DNA from: Gracilariopsis chorda
Lineage: Eukaryota; Rhodophyta; Florideophyceae; Gracilariales; Gracilariaceae
Assembly (NCBI GenBank): GCA_003194525.1
Contig: NBIV01000168.1
Coordinates: 1-64,000, forward strand
Length of the DNA: 64,000 nucleotides
Reading direction: 5' to 3'
A model generated the notes under the pieces. The model saw only the letters and a program-made list of their open reading frames with translations. It was not told where the DNA came from and ran no database searches. Below are positions 9,648 to 20,046 of this stretch, piece by piece. Both the position numbers and the translations under genes were made by a program. The stretch's first letter is position 1. Each line of letters begins with the position of its first letter.

Positions 9648-11862
9648 AAGTTTAATATGCTTCAGCGAAAATGGTGTAACTGAAGAGCAGGGAATCGTGC
9701 GTTGGTCCTTCGTAGCAGATTTTGTGAAGGTATTCAATGACCATCTTCGGTCTTTTGTCACGCCATCATATGCCTTATGTTTTGACGGAGGAATGTCACG
9801 ATTGTACTCATTAGGCGGTAATTGGATTTATGTCGGGCTTCCAAACTATACGGCATTTGATAGAAAGCCAGAAAATGCTCTTGAAATGAAAGCCGTTTGT
9901 TCTGCACGAAGTGGCATAATGCTGATCATTGAGCTCAATATGGGTGCACATATTCCGGAACAAGTTTTTGATTCTCATAACGCCCACGAAATGGCAGTCT
10001 TACTTCGCTTAGTGCAACCATGGTTGGGATCAGGATGGTTGGTACGTGCGGATTTCTTTTTTGCCTCTGTCAGTACTGCGAAAGCATTACTGGAGAAAGG
10101 TTTAAGGTTTAGTGGAGTTGTCAAAAATGGCACTCGTGAATATCCTATGACACATCTCTCCGAAATTACTCTACCGGAGAGGGGAGATTTTGTATCTATG
10201 CTATCAAAAGGAAGCATTATAAATAATGATATAATGGCTATAATGTGGAGGGACACAGAAAGAATGTATTTCGTATCAACCTCTGGCACGCTTAATCCTG
10301 GTTCTCCTATTCTTCTAGAAAGGTGGAGACGGGAGGGAAACATTTCTAAGAAAGTGGAACTGGAGGTCGCAATTCCCAAATTGTGTGAAGAGTATTACAA
10401 AAACTGTTCAATAGTCGATCGCCATAACAGGTGCAGACAAGATGATCTGAATCTGGAAAAGAAACTTGAAGTGAAAGAGTGGTCATATCGAGTGAATTGC
10501 TCTCTTTTAGCGATTTGCACTGTGGGCGCGTGGAAGTTGTACAAAGCCGCAAATGAAACTAGAAACTTGAAGAGTCCGCACCACTTCTATTGTCAATTGG
10601 CTGATGAAGTAATTGAGAATACATAGGATACCACAGGTCTAATGAATAGAGGTGAGAAAGAATGTGAAAATGTTCTTGAGAAGCCAATGTTCGCAGGCAC
10701 TGGCTTGCATTTAATGCAAACGAATAGACGGAGAAAACCAAAATGGAAAGATTACAAACGCTTTATATCAAGGACGATGCAGTTTTTGCAAAGTGTGGTG
10801 CAATGCCCCAAAGGGGAAAAACACCGAAAGACGTTCGGGATCTTCCTCTCACGAGGTGAAGCCAGTTGGGTAAAGCCCTCCCAGGGGTGTCACGGCGAAG
10901 CCAGTTTGTAAGACCAGGGACACCTGTCGCGACTTGCGCAGGGAGGTGAAGGCGAATAATCGGTATCCCCGTGAGTGGAGTGTGATCCTCAGTAGAGGTA
11001 TGTTTCCACGTAAGTGGGGGTGTGTGGACGGATGCGCACACGAGGGCCACGGGTAGCGGGATGTACTACCCTGAAAGGGGGAAAGGAGGAAGAGTGAAGG
11101 GAAAGGAGGAAGAGAGGGCGAGGGTGAGTCGCGGGAGCGACGAACAAATACGGCAATGCCGGTGGACAGGACTCCCTATACAGGGCGAAACACCAATGTG
11201 ATTGGAACAATTATACTCCCAAGGATGAGTCTCTTTAGGTGTGCAAGGGGTTAGAGGTCCCGTGGTTCACGGCGTTTCCCTCCAAGGAGGAGTTGAGAAC
11301 GCGCGGAAGCGGCAACAACTGGAGCCAATTCCCCAGGTTGGGGTCCCTTGTTGGGGAAGGTTTATTGGTGCGACGGCAGTGCGCCGTCGCACGTAGTACT
11401 AGCTTCCCAGAAATGGGTGCGAAAATAATAAATAAAACTACCTAAAATACTCCACATTCCGTGGCAACGTCCACTGCTATGGCCAACCGCCAATTGACCC
11501 AAAACCGTGTCCCACGTGTCCATATCCACCATTGTGGGGCGTGGTTCATATACACACTACACAACCGATAATATCGGGAAAGCGTTCAAGTACCAAGAAT
11601 CCCTCCCTGGGGGCGTTGCACGTCACAAAGGTAATACAAACTCCAAGTTTTTTATGTTCTGGTTGCTCTATCATAAAGGAAGAAGAAGTGTTTTTATGTC
11701 ACACTGGTACTAATAGAGATTGTTTTATGAAACACATTGAAGAGTTTCACGGTATAATGAAATTCAAAGCTGATACAGGTGTCAACAACCTTATCAACCT
11801 TCGTTTTTATAGTAAAAATCTATGTTTGAATGCAAAAGTTTACAATAAGTTCATTTTACCTT
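9648..11862 (+). pseudogene. piggyBac-like DNA transposase, interrupted
   Basis: Bases 9648-10626 encode about 320 residues of a piggyBac-type (DDE_Tnp_1_7-like) transposase core: a first acidic region around CFDGGMSRLY, KPENALEMKAVC, a second block VRADFFFASVSTAKALLEKG followed by LRFSGVVKNGTREYP, a third IMWRDTERMYFVSTS, and the distal IVDRHNRCRQDD with YRVNCSLLAI. The frame meets a TAG at 10624 but continues readable to 10793. It resumes after a solo LTR at 11626 with the cysteine-rich tail (SFLCSGCSI, FLCHTGTNRDCFMKHIEEFH), which needs a frame change near the junction. The N-terminal part must lie left of the gypsy element, outside the window. The gene is clearly dead. Confidence 0.75.
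10794..11625 (-). repeat. solo LTR of the gypsy family, inside the piggyBac-like gene
   Basis: This 832 bp sequence is the reverse complement of the LTR at 8841-9647, with ends TGTGGTGCAATG and GCAACGT-type on this strand (TGACGTGCAACGC when read on its own strand). It is flanked by a perfect 5 bp target duplication, CAAAG at 10789-10793 and CAAAG at 11626-11630. Solo LTRs arise by recombination between the two LTRs of one element. It carries an extra purine-rich GGAGGAAGAG-type stretch near 11080-11125 that the 807 bp copies lack. Confidence 0.95.
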
Positions 11863-12239
11863 AAAGCCTCTACTAATTCAATCCGCGTTACTTAGACTTG
11901 CAAGATTATTTAAACTCTATGACGAGACTGCCCCTTTAACAGATATCACCGTATTCTTTTTGCTGTTCAAGTGTGTGTTTAAAACGTTCTGAGAGTTTAA
12001 ATATATTTAGAACTAGTCGAGCTCCCGAAGGAGTTTTGGAGTTCAATTAAACCCAGCGAGGTTCGAACTCATGTTTTGTTGCTCGCATGTGACCTGATGA
12101 CTATTGAGCTGCTTTTATGGCTCAGTGATCGTCTTCTACAACTACTTATAGTTCAAAGACCACCCTGTTGGCCATTTGCAAGATTAAAATTTGAAATGTG
12201 GGGCCATGCAGATGAGATTTTTTTTTAGTTTTGCGTGCC
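11863..12239. other. AT-rich spacer between elements
   Basis: No gene is apparent. A pol III B-box-like stretch (GAGTTCGAACCTCGC on the minus strand, about 12055-12070) with a weak upstream A-box look could be a tRNA-derived SINE remnant, but no cloverleaf folds convincingly. The rest may be the non-coding right end of the piggyBac-like element. Confidence 0.3.
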
Positions 12240-13228
12240 GGTGCGCTGACCTCATATGAGGTCAAAATGACTGTGGAGCAAAATCCGTGAGGGTTTTAGC
12301 TTTCAAGGCGTCCCAGTCCTTGCTCTCTAGGAATGGTAAACTCAGCAGACGAGCCCTCTACTCCACACGAGTGTCGGGTGTAAATCTGACGGTGGGTACT
12401 GGATATAGGTGTAGAGGTGAAAACGTAGAATCCTGAGAGGAATAAAGTCAGAGAAAGGACCCGAGTGGGGAGTGTAGACAGCGTACACGGCAAATGTAGC
12501 GGCCCGAACGGAAAAGAGACCAAGCCCGAAAAAAGGGCGAGGATCGTGCTCACAGCGGCAACAGTCCCGAGAACCAAAGGGTAAAATAGTAGAAATAACC
12601 AAAGAACAACCCAATGATGGGGCGGAGATCTGTCCTGCAACAGAATACCCAAAATAACACACAGTGTTAGACCCACGGTCGGTGTACACACGTAGAAGTT
12701 ATTGATGGTCCCGAGGGGATAGTTGTACTAAAACCAAACGTTGTTACTCTCTAGATGTAGTCGTGAACCTACGAAGGCAGTTGCGACCAGAGTCAACACT
12801 CTAGTTAGAATGCGAACCTCAGTTGAGTTTATTTGATGGTGACGACGGCGAGGTCAGCTTCACCGAAGAAGGTTTTACAGTAACTAACTAAAATAATTAA
12901 CTAAAGTAGTGCAAACCTGCCGAGGTCTATACACGTGGAGAACCCACTGTCAGGGTCCACAGATGCCACTCGCCCAAGGCGTATATCTGTAATCGGATCC
13001 AACTGCTGTACACGCGTACCACGCATCCGGCCCAGTTGAGGCTATTCATAAACTAACCTGACAGGTGAAACCCGATCCATAATCCACCAGAGTTGAACCC
13101 AATTTTGGGGGAAGGTCATAACCTGAGAGGTGTTGAGCCGTGAAATCGGCACATCCTATGAGAAGGATCTTCATCGATATGAACGCCAGGCGTTGCTCCA
13201 CAATGACCTCATATGAGGTCAGCGCACC
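12240..13228. mobile_element. 1 kb element with palindromic terminal inverted repeats
   Basis: Both ends carry the same roughly 24 bp sequence in inverted orientation, beginning GGTGCGC and containing the perfect 18 bp palindrome TGACCTCATATGAGGTCA (12247-12264 and 13204-13221), followed inward by a TGTGGAGCAA block. This looks like a non-autonomous DNA transposon or a fold-back element. No convincing target duplication flanks it. The inside has no recognisable gene; a 131-codon minus-strand frame at 12296-12691 is hydrophobic and of low significance. Its right end lies directly against the C-terminal end of the Tc1-like transposase at 13256. Confidence 0.6.
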
Positions 13229-13255
13229 CGTCCGATGGAAACTAGTATAGCCCAT

Positions 13256-14068
13256 AGGTTTTCTATAGGATTAATATCCGGCGCACGACTAGGCCAGTCT
13301 AATAAAGAAATGTTTTTTGAAGCAAACCAGTCCTTAGAGTGCTTAGACACATGAATTGAGCAGTTGTCTTGCTCAAACACCCACGATTACCCGTGTGTAA
13401 CAGCAGCCCAATCCCATAAATGATCTTCGAGTAGCTTCGTATACTTCTTAGAGCCCTGATTTCCATTCATAACAACCAAAGGACCTCTACCAAAGTAGGA
13501 AAAACAGCCCCAAACCACGATTCCATTTCCTCCTTTTTGTTGCTTAGGAAACAAACGTTCTTTTGAACCAAAGGCATGCCAGTATGATGCGAAGCCATCC
13601 GGACCGTCCGAGTTAAACTTCTTCTCGTCCGAAAAAATAACTTTGCACCACTGTGTAGCGCTCTATGTGACGTGCTCTGTAGCCCATTTTTGACGAACGT
13701 TTTTATGATCGGGTGCTAGGAAAAAACTTTGCTTCGGCTTCTTGTGAGCAAACTGGTTGTTTGCTTTCAACACACGACGAATAGTAGAGGTTGATACAGA
13801 GAGTTGCAGATTTTTTTTGAGAACTAAAGTACTCTCACCGGTTTGCTTTGCTTCACGAAACAGCCTCAGTTTATCCACAGATGTGAGTTTTTTGTGGCCT
13901 CCTCTTCCACTTTTTGGTACCGTAAGTTTCTGGGGCCTTTAAAAAGTTTGTTACAACCGTTTTGCAGCGCTGGATGATTGCAGCAATCTCTCTGTGCTTC
14001 ATGTTTTGTTGGCTGAGAGCAACAATTGCTCCTTTCTCTTTTTCGGTAAGAGAGCGTCCACGAGGCAT
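13256..14068 (-). pseudogene. Tc1/mariner-like transposase, decayed
   Basis: Read on the minus strand, the ATG at 14068 starts a helix-turn-helix domain (MPRGRSLTEKEKGAIVAL, then KHREIAAIIQR), followed after a frame change by VDKLRLFREAKQTGEST and VSTSTIRRVLKANNQF. The catalytic core is visible as KVIFSDEKKFNSDGPDGF, FEQDNCSIHVSKHSKDW and SRAPDINPIENLWAI, matching the D-D-D/E pattern and the typical P-D-x-N-P-I-E-N-L-W box. At least one internal stop (codon near 13390) and one frame change are present, so it is inactive. The protein stops matching at about 13256, where the neighbouring inverted-repeat element begins, so the last 50 or so residues are missing. Confidence 0.85.
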
Positions 14069-14205
14069 GATGGACTTTTTCCACAGGTCTGCTGTGAAAT
14101 TGGGAGGATGGGAGAGGTGGGTAGGTAGCAGTTTGGATCGTTGTATTGTTTGCTATCGTTCCAACTCGGCGTGAATGTGAGCGGAACTGTTTTCGTCATA
14201 TGTTT

Positions 14206-14819
14206 TGTGGTGCAATGCCCCAAAGGGGAAAAACACCGAAAGACGTTCGGGATCTTCCTCTCACGAGGTGAACCCAGTTGGGTAGAGCCCTCCCAGAGGT
14301 GTCACGGCGAAGCCGGTTTGTAAGACCAGGGACACCTGTCGCGACTCGCGCAGGGAGGTGAAGGCGAAGAATCGGTATCCGCGTGAGCGGGGTGTGATCC
14401 TCAGTAGAGGTATGTTTCCACGTAAGTGGGGGTGTGTGAGCGGATGCACACACGAGGGCCGCGGATAGCGGGAGTTGCTACCCTAACAAGTGGGAAAAGG
14501 AAGGGCGAAGAGGAGGAAGAGAGGACGATGTGAGTCGCGAGAGCGACGAACAGATACGGCGATGCCGGTAACAATATCCCTATACAGGGCGAAACACCAA
14601 TATGATTGGAACAATTGTACTCCCAAGGATGGGCTTCTTTAGATGTGCAAGGGGGTTAGATGTCCCGTGGTTTACGGCGTTTCCCTCCAAGGAGGAGTAG
14701 AGTACGCGCGCAAGCGGCAACAACTAGAGCCAATTCCCCAGGTTGGGGTCCCTTGTTGGGGAAGGTTTACTGGTGCGACGGCAGTGCGCCGTCGCACTAA
14801 GTACTAGCTTCCCAGAAAT
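14206..14819 (-). repeat. truncated LTR of the gypsy family
   Basis: This 614 bp piece starts with the LTR end TGTGGTGCAATG and matches the family up to CCCAGAAAT, where a second, complete LTR begins at once. It retains the purine-rich insert (near 14505-14530) that it shares with the solo LTR at 10794-11625. The missing part of the LTR is not found on the far side of the second copy. Confidence 0.9.
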
Positions 14820-15626
14820 TGTGGTGCAATGCCCCAAAGGGGAAAAACACCGAAAGACGTCCGGGATCTTCCTCTCACGAGGTGAACCCAGTTGGGTAGA
14901 GCCCTCCCAGAGGTGTCACGGCGAAGCCGGTTTGTAAGACCAGGGACACCTGTCGCGACTCGCGCAGGGAGGTGAAGGCGAAGAATCGGTATCCGCGTGA
15001 GCGGGGCGTGATCCTCAGTAGAGGTATGTTTCCACGTAAGTGGGGGTGTGTGAGCGGATGCGCACACGAGGGCCGCGGATAGCGGGAGGTGCTACCCTAA
15101 AAAGGGGAAAGAGGAAGGACGAGTGGGTCGCGGGAGCGACGAGTAGATACGGCAATGCCGGTGGACAGGACTCCCTATACAGGGCGAAACACCAATATGA
15201 TTGGAACAATTAGTACTCCCAATGATGGGTCTCCTTTAGATGTGCAAGGGGGGTGAACTTCCGTACACTACGGTGCTTCCCTCCAAGGAGGAGTTGGGAA
15301 CACGCGGAGGCGGTAAAGCTCAGAGCCAATTCCCCAGGTTGGGGTCCCTTGTTGGGGAAGGTTTACTGGTGCGACGGCAGTGCGCCGTCGCACTAAGTAC
15401 TAGCTTCCCAGAAATGGGTGTGAAAATAATAAATAAAATTAACTAAAATACTCCACATTCCGTGGCAACATCCACTACTGTGGCCAACCGCCAATTGACC
15501 CAAAACCGTGTCCCACGTGTCCATATCCACCATAGTGGGGCGTAGTTCATATACACACTACACAACCGATAATATCGGGAAAACTATCAAGTACCAAGAA
15601 TCCCTCCCTGAGGGCGTTGCACTTCA
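14820..15626 (-). repeat. complete LTR (807 bp) abutting a truncated LTR
   Basis: It begins TGTGGTGCAATG and ends GCGTTGCACTTCA. It has exactly the length of the 3' LTR at 8841-9647 and lacks the purine insert, so it belongs to that subgroup. The left neighbour is LTR sequence and the right flank (TGAAT) is unrelated, with no matching target duplication on either side. A simple insertion into the first LTR would leave the rest of that LTR to the right; its absence points to recombination or deletion after insertion. Confidence 0.9.
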
Positions 15627-15898
15627 TGAATTAAACTACTTGGTTTTTTGCTTTTGCTTTCTCAACCCTTCTTTTTCCTCACCGGCGTTTTTCACTCCTC
15701 CACCGCGGCGCGCAGCGTCGCCCGCGACCGAAGGCCGCTTCCTCTTTTCTCTCCATGATAAGTATTTACAAGCGTATGGGCACCTACATCTTGATTGAAC
15801 GGAGTCGTTGCGCCAATAAAAATGCCCGCACGCCCTCTTCAGCGCATGCACAAACCTCTTTTGGCGCAACGCCTCCGTGCATTCAAAAATTTCACCAA

Positions 15899-15952
15899 TA
15901 GCAACAGCAGCAACAGCAGCAGCAGCAGTAGCAGCAGCAGCAGCAAAGCTCA
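15899..15952. repeat. CAG/CAA-type trinucleotide microsatellite
   Basis: The run consists of AGCAACAGC and AGCAGC units. It lies in non-coding DNA between the LTR pair and the oxygenase gene. Confidence 0.85.
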
Positions 15953-16532
15953 TAGTTTAATGGCTACTGCTGCATTTTGACTGCCACTGCTGCTCAGTGG
16001 CTGGCACTACAGCACTGCTACACATCCCACTGCACAGTGGCTGGCACTGCAGTCATTTTTGCAGTGCCAGCCAATTACAGTCTACTGTACTCTCTATGCA
16101 CAACTGCAGTGACCGCCAATCACAATCGCATGGGCGCTCAATTATTAATCTATTCTACTATATTTACTCTCGGCGCCGCGGCAATCATGGGTCCGGAGGT
16201 CGTTTGCGAGCGTTAGCGGGCATAAGCGGCCTACAGATCCCCCAAAGTCACCCATATTTAGCGGTGCGCAGCGCCGCCCGCGGCCGAAGGCCGCTTCTAC
16301 TTGTCTCTAACGTAACTAAGGATTTGTGCGACAATGACCTTCGCACCCCTTAAAAAATTAGTAAAATGCACGATTTCGTTTTTTTTGCGCAAACTGCGCC
16401 AGCACCCAAAATCGTGCTTCATGCTCATTTTTTTGAGCCTTTTGGTACGCCAGCTCTTTGCACCAATGATAATCAAACGTTTTGGACAACCAAAACGTTT
16501 CATTCTCAGGTTTGTGATCTCTCAAGCTCCGG

Positions 16533-16660
16533 CCCTATCACTCTTTCCTGCAGGCAAGATGCAGACATCACCACTGCAGGAAAAAATGGTAGGGCGGCCC
16601 TACCACTCTTTCCTGCAGGCAAGATGCAGACGTCACCACTGCAGGAAAGAGTGCTAGGGC
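16533..16660. repeat. two tandem units with internal inverted repeats
   Basis: Each unit reads CACTCTTTCCTGCAGGCAAG, then ATGCAGACRTCACCACTGCA and a GGAAA run, so the arms TTTCCTGCAG and CTGCAGGAAA can pair within one unit. The two copies differ at a few positions only. Confidence 0.75.
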
Positions 16661-16673
16661 CGAAGGCCCTTCT

Positions 16674-16683
16674 TACCCTTGTA
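16674..16683. promoter_or_regulatory. TACCCTTGTA element upstream of the oxygenase gene
   Basis: This is a variant of the short palindromic element found in most divergent promoters of this window (see findings). It lies 376 bp before the oxygenase ATG. Confidence 0.35.
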
Positions 16684-17058
16684 GAGATCAATAATGTTCT
16701 GGCGGTAAATGTTCTGGGACACATTGTTCGCGTAGAGGGTTACCACCAGAAGACATATGCATCATCACTCGGGCCAATCAGAAGCATGGAACGCGGGAGC
16801 ACCTCCCTCATCATACAGTACCCCACATTTCAGATCAGCTGCTGCTCTCTCCGGCGGCAATCCCGTCTTCTGCATTGCCACGGCTTAGTCGTACCAACGG
16901 GAAGGCCAAGTTTATACTCATAAGCTTTCACCCATGTAACTTACCCGCTCTTCCTTCCTTCTATACATTACCAATCCGCGCAATAATCATCTTCATCAGC
17001 CCTTTTCTTCAAACAAGCTACTGTAATCGTGCTCCTGGTTTAAGAGTTTCCCACTCCA

Positions 17059-18732
17059 ATGGTGAGCGCAGACATGTCAGCCGAATCTGTGCTTCCCTTC
17101 GCTTTTACTGGAGATATTCCGACTACCGCCACCCGTCAACAGCCCGCATTCACGTTCCAGCATTGCCCAAGAACTTTCTCTTTTACACCATCGACATTCA
17201 TCTCCCGATCCCACGCATATCGAGCGTACCCACTTCTGCACAGATCCCGCCTGGATAACGATCTCGAGTCATACGTTTTTTGCATGAGCACAGATAAAAG
17301 CAAAGCGGAAAATCCCTCAAACCTCCGATCCAACCCACGTCAAGCCCGCTTAAAGCCGAAACAGAGTGGTCCAGCTCACAATAATCATATGTTTGACTGG
17401 TCCAACCAGTGGTATCCGGTTGGTCTACTTGCCGATCTTCTTCGGTCAAAACCAAATGCTTTTAAAATACTCGATATCGACATTGTGGTTTGGCAGTCGC
17501 CGTCCACTCCGAATTCTTGGACTGTCTTTCACGATCGATGCCCACACCGGTTCGCGGCACTTTCCGAAGGAGTACGTCAAATAACACCCTTGAAACACGG
17601 CTTTTTTTTCTTTTCCGTCGTAGCTAACCACAGACAAGCGTATTGATCCTGTGAGCAAAACACTTGAATGTGGCTATCATGGTTGGCAATTCGATTTCCA
17701 AGGAACATGTACATCAATTCCGCAAGCCTCTAAACGACCCTCGAATCCTGTGTGCGCGAAACCATTGCCGTGCGTCGCACGAGGTCCTTTACTATTTGTA
17801 TGGCTGGGAGAATCACAACCTCCTCCTGATTCTTCACCGATTTTTGTTGAGGACGTTCGTGCAAAGCATATCACAAGTGCGTATTCTCGGGTTCTACCTT
17901 TATGCTTCACAACCTTAATTCAGAATGTCCTTGACCCTGCACATGTGAGTATCTTTCCTTAATTCATCGAGTCTTGTGTTGTACTGACATTGCTTCATCG
18001 AAGATTCATTTCGCACATCATGGTCAAATTGGACACCGAGACCTTGCCGCTCCCATTCCGATTCGAATTCTGAGTTCTCAAAGCAGCCAAGGTTTCATGG
18101 CAGACTATCATAATGGTTCCGTTCGCATCAGATATCGTCCGCCTTGTCTCATAGAAATCGTTACATCTCGGGGGTTTTCTTTTGCATACTATGCCGTACC
18201 AGTGTCCTTTGGATTTGTACGCACGATTGCCATTCGTGGGGCGTCGTATCGTCCCCTATTCCGGATCCCTCGGTGGCTAGACCATTTGAAACGGAATCAG
18301 TTAGTCGAAGGGGACTTGAAGCTTATGATGACCCAACAACGCGAAATGAGTAAATCGTCAAAGGGTCAAACGTACGCAGGAAGCTGGGGTGAATTCTATA
18401 TGCCGACTACTTCAGACAGGCTTATTGCAGAAATGAAGAGATGGCTTGATGAAAACTCTCCTCCTGATTCTTGTTCATGGTTCGCATTTGCAGAAGAAGA
18501 ACAGTTTCCAGGGTCAAGCTCGCGACTTACCAGTCACACAAGGGAATGTACTGCCTGCTCTAGAGTGAGACAAGGTCTGATCCGCACTGAACTTATGTCC
18601 AAAGTGCTTGCGGTGTGTGCAGCTGCAGCCACTCTTCTTTTCCAAAACGCGCACCCAATACTACTTGCAACTGCAACTTTCTTCTTTCTTATATATGTCT
18701 TCTCTAGACGTGTGAGGAATTCTTTGGAATAA
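17059..18732 (+). CDS. Rieske-type oxygenase of the PAO/TIC55/CAO family (spliced)
   Basis: Three exons (17059-17571, 17639-17944, 18004-18732), joined over introns of 67 and 59 nt with GT...AG ends, give about 515 residues. The Rieske [2Fe-2S] ligands are C-P-H-R in DRCPHRFAALSEG, and C-G-Y-H-G-W just after the first intron. The non-haem iron region lies around ENVLDPAH-IHFAHHGQ. The C-terminal part has SHTRECTACSRV, the CxxC redox motif of TIC55/PAO proteins, and two hydrophobic segments that should anchor it in a membrane. The first 100 or so residues are Ser/Thr/Arg-rich and look like a plastid transit peptide. Family members oxygenate chlorophyll-type substrates or act in chloroplast import; the sequence alone does not choose between PAO-, TIC55- and PTC52-like roles. 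The ATG at 17059 is the first that gives a presequence. Confidence 0.88.
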
Positions 18733-18739
18733 AGAAATC

Positions 18740-19180
18740 CTAAACATAACGTTCGACGGGAGGATTAGCTTTGAATGAAGACAAGACCTTGAGATCTGCC
18801 GGCGGACACCGTCTTCCCTTGTCCTCAGTATTTAGTGAACATAACTTCCGCAATGCTATCTGAACCAGGCATTTTCCACGGCTGCTTTCTGCCAAAGAGT
18901 GTAGCGTTACGTTGTAACTTGGGCATTTTCCGCCGCAGTACTTGCAGAAAATTCTTCCACGTTCGGCCAAACTTCTCAACCTTCTGTCATGACGCAACGT
19001 GCTATTCATAAAGCAAGGGAATCTGTTCAGAGATAATAGTGCCCGCTCATGTCTTGATTGTATTTCGAGTTTCCGACGATGATGTACTATGTAATTTGGT
19101 CGATTTAGATATGGCTCCACCAAAGATTCGAATGTGTATGGGAGAGGAGCTTCCATTGAAGCATGTGTCGGTGAACTCAT
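18740..19180 (-). CDS. hypothetical protein, convergent with the oxygenase gene
   Basis: The minus-strand frame is open from 19246, but its first ATG is at 19180, giving 146 residues. It holds a CKYCGGKCP cluster that could bind a metal and is rich in Arg and Leu. I do not recognise a family. It ends 8 bp from the stop of the oxygenase gene, which may be chance; the opposite strand has a competing frame at 19039-19296. It may be spurious. Confidence 0.3.
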   Translation of the reverse strand: MSSPTHASMEAPLPYTFESLVEPYLNRPNYIVHHRRKLEIQSRHERALLSLNRFPCFMNSTLRHDRRLRSLAERGRIFCKYCGGKCPSYNVTLHSLAESSRGKCLVQIALRKLCSLNTEDKGRRCPPADLKVLSSFKANPPVERYV

Positions 19181-19246
19181 TAGATCTGTTGATCTGGCAT
19201 AGAGTGCTTCGAACTTGGATTCAAAACCCCCAATCAAGGTGCGCAA

Positions 19247-20046
19247 GGAAGAACTTATGCTTTAGTCGAACTGCAGTTATATCTTGGTTACGTTGAAGAG
19301 GCGGGCTTCGACGAGTCCCCAGTCCAGTGCAATCAGATATCATAGCAGTTTCCGTTCGGCACGAATTACACTGCCGTGGTGTCCTTAGATTCGTTTCTAT
19401 ACCAACGCATCCTCCCCGTATTACATAGTCCTACCCGTTTACACTTGGAATTGAATTAGTTGTCTCGCTCTAGACCGTTTAAACTACGCATCGATCGGCA
19501 AACAACGTCCCTTTCTATACGGTGGGTTGTTGGACTCATGCTGGCCAACTTCTCCAATTCCAAAAACACAGCCCTAACTCGAAAAGCTAACAGGCAACAT
19601 TTGCTTTGCCCTTAAATGTGCGGAAACAAGCATGGGCTATTGGGAAGGGCTTTCAAGGATACGACTGGTGGGCGGAGAGTGATAATGAAAAAACGATTAA
19701 CGACCGGGAATGCTTTATATAAAGTAGACCATCAACTCTACATCGTCTGATTTTGCATGCAAGAAGAAGAAGACTCATCGTGAGGAAGACGGCTGTACCA
19801 CAACTTGAGAGCATGGTTTGGTTTTCCCACATGATTCTTACAGCAGACATTACCAACCGCAGCAATGGGAATCAAAAAGATGCTATGTAGTCTACGACGA
19901 ATAGAAGGCTAAAGGCGCGTAAGGATATCCATAATAACCTTTCCCTTCAACCTCATGAACCAATAATGGGTTAAATAGTTACTCTTTAAATCTCTAATAG
20001 CTCTATTACAATGCATACTTGGCTCACTTCGTCAGTCTCGTGTCAA
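19247..20046. other. spacer with no recognised gene
   Basis: Nothing coding or repeated stands out. The last five bases (20042-20046, GTCAA) are the left target duplication of the solo LTR that follows. Confidence 0.6.

Larger units (their letters stand above)
15627..17058. other. gene-free, palindrome-rich region upstream of the oxygenase gene
   Basis: I see no gene. Contents: an 11 bp inverted repeat CGTTGCGCCAA (15806-15816, partner 15861-15871); a CAG-type microsatellite (15899-15952); a perfect 14 bp hairpin TGGCTGGCACTGCA (16038-16051 with 16060-16073); a direct repeat of about 48 bp (15705-15752 and 16261-16308, both with CGAAGGCCGCTTC); a hairpin AAACGTTTTGG (16475-16485 with 16490-16500); and two tandem units of about 65 bp (about 16533-16660), each with internal inverted CCTGCAG/CTGCAGG. 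A TACCCTTGTA element lies at 16674-16683. Confidence 0.7.

Noticed and set aside
12050-12125. tRNA-like B-box (GAGTTCGAACCTC) on the minus strand
   Set aside because: The T-arm is imperfect and no acceptor or anticodon stem could be folded, so no tRNA gene is called; a SINE remnant remains possible.
12296-12691. 131-codon hydrophobic minus-strand frame inside the inverted-repeat element
   Set aside because: No transposase motif; a second frame of equal length overlaps it on the same strand.
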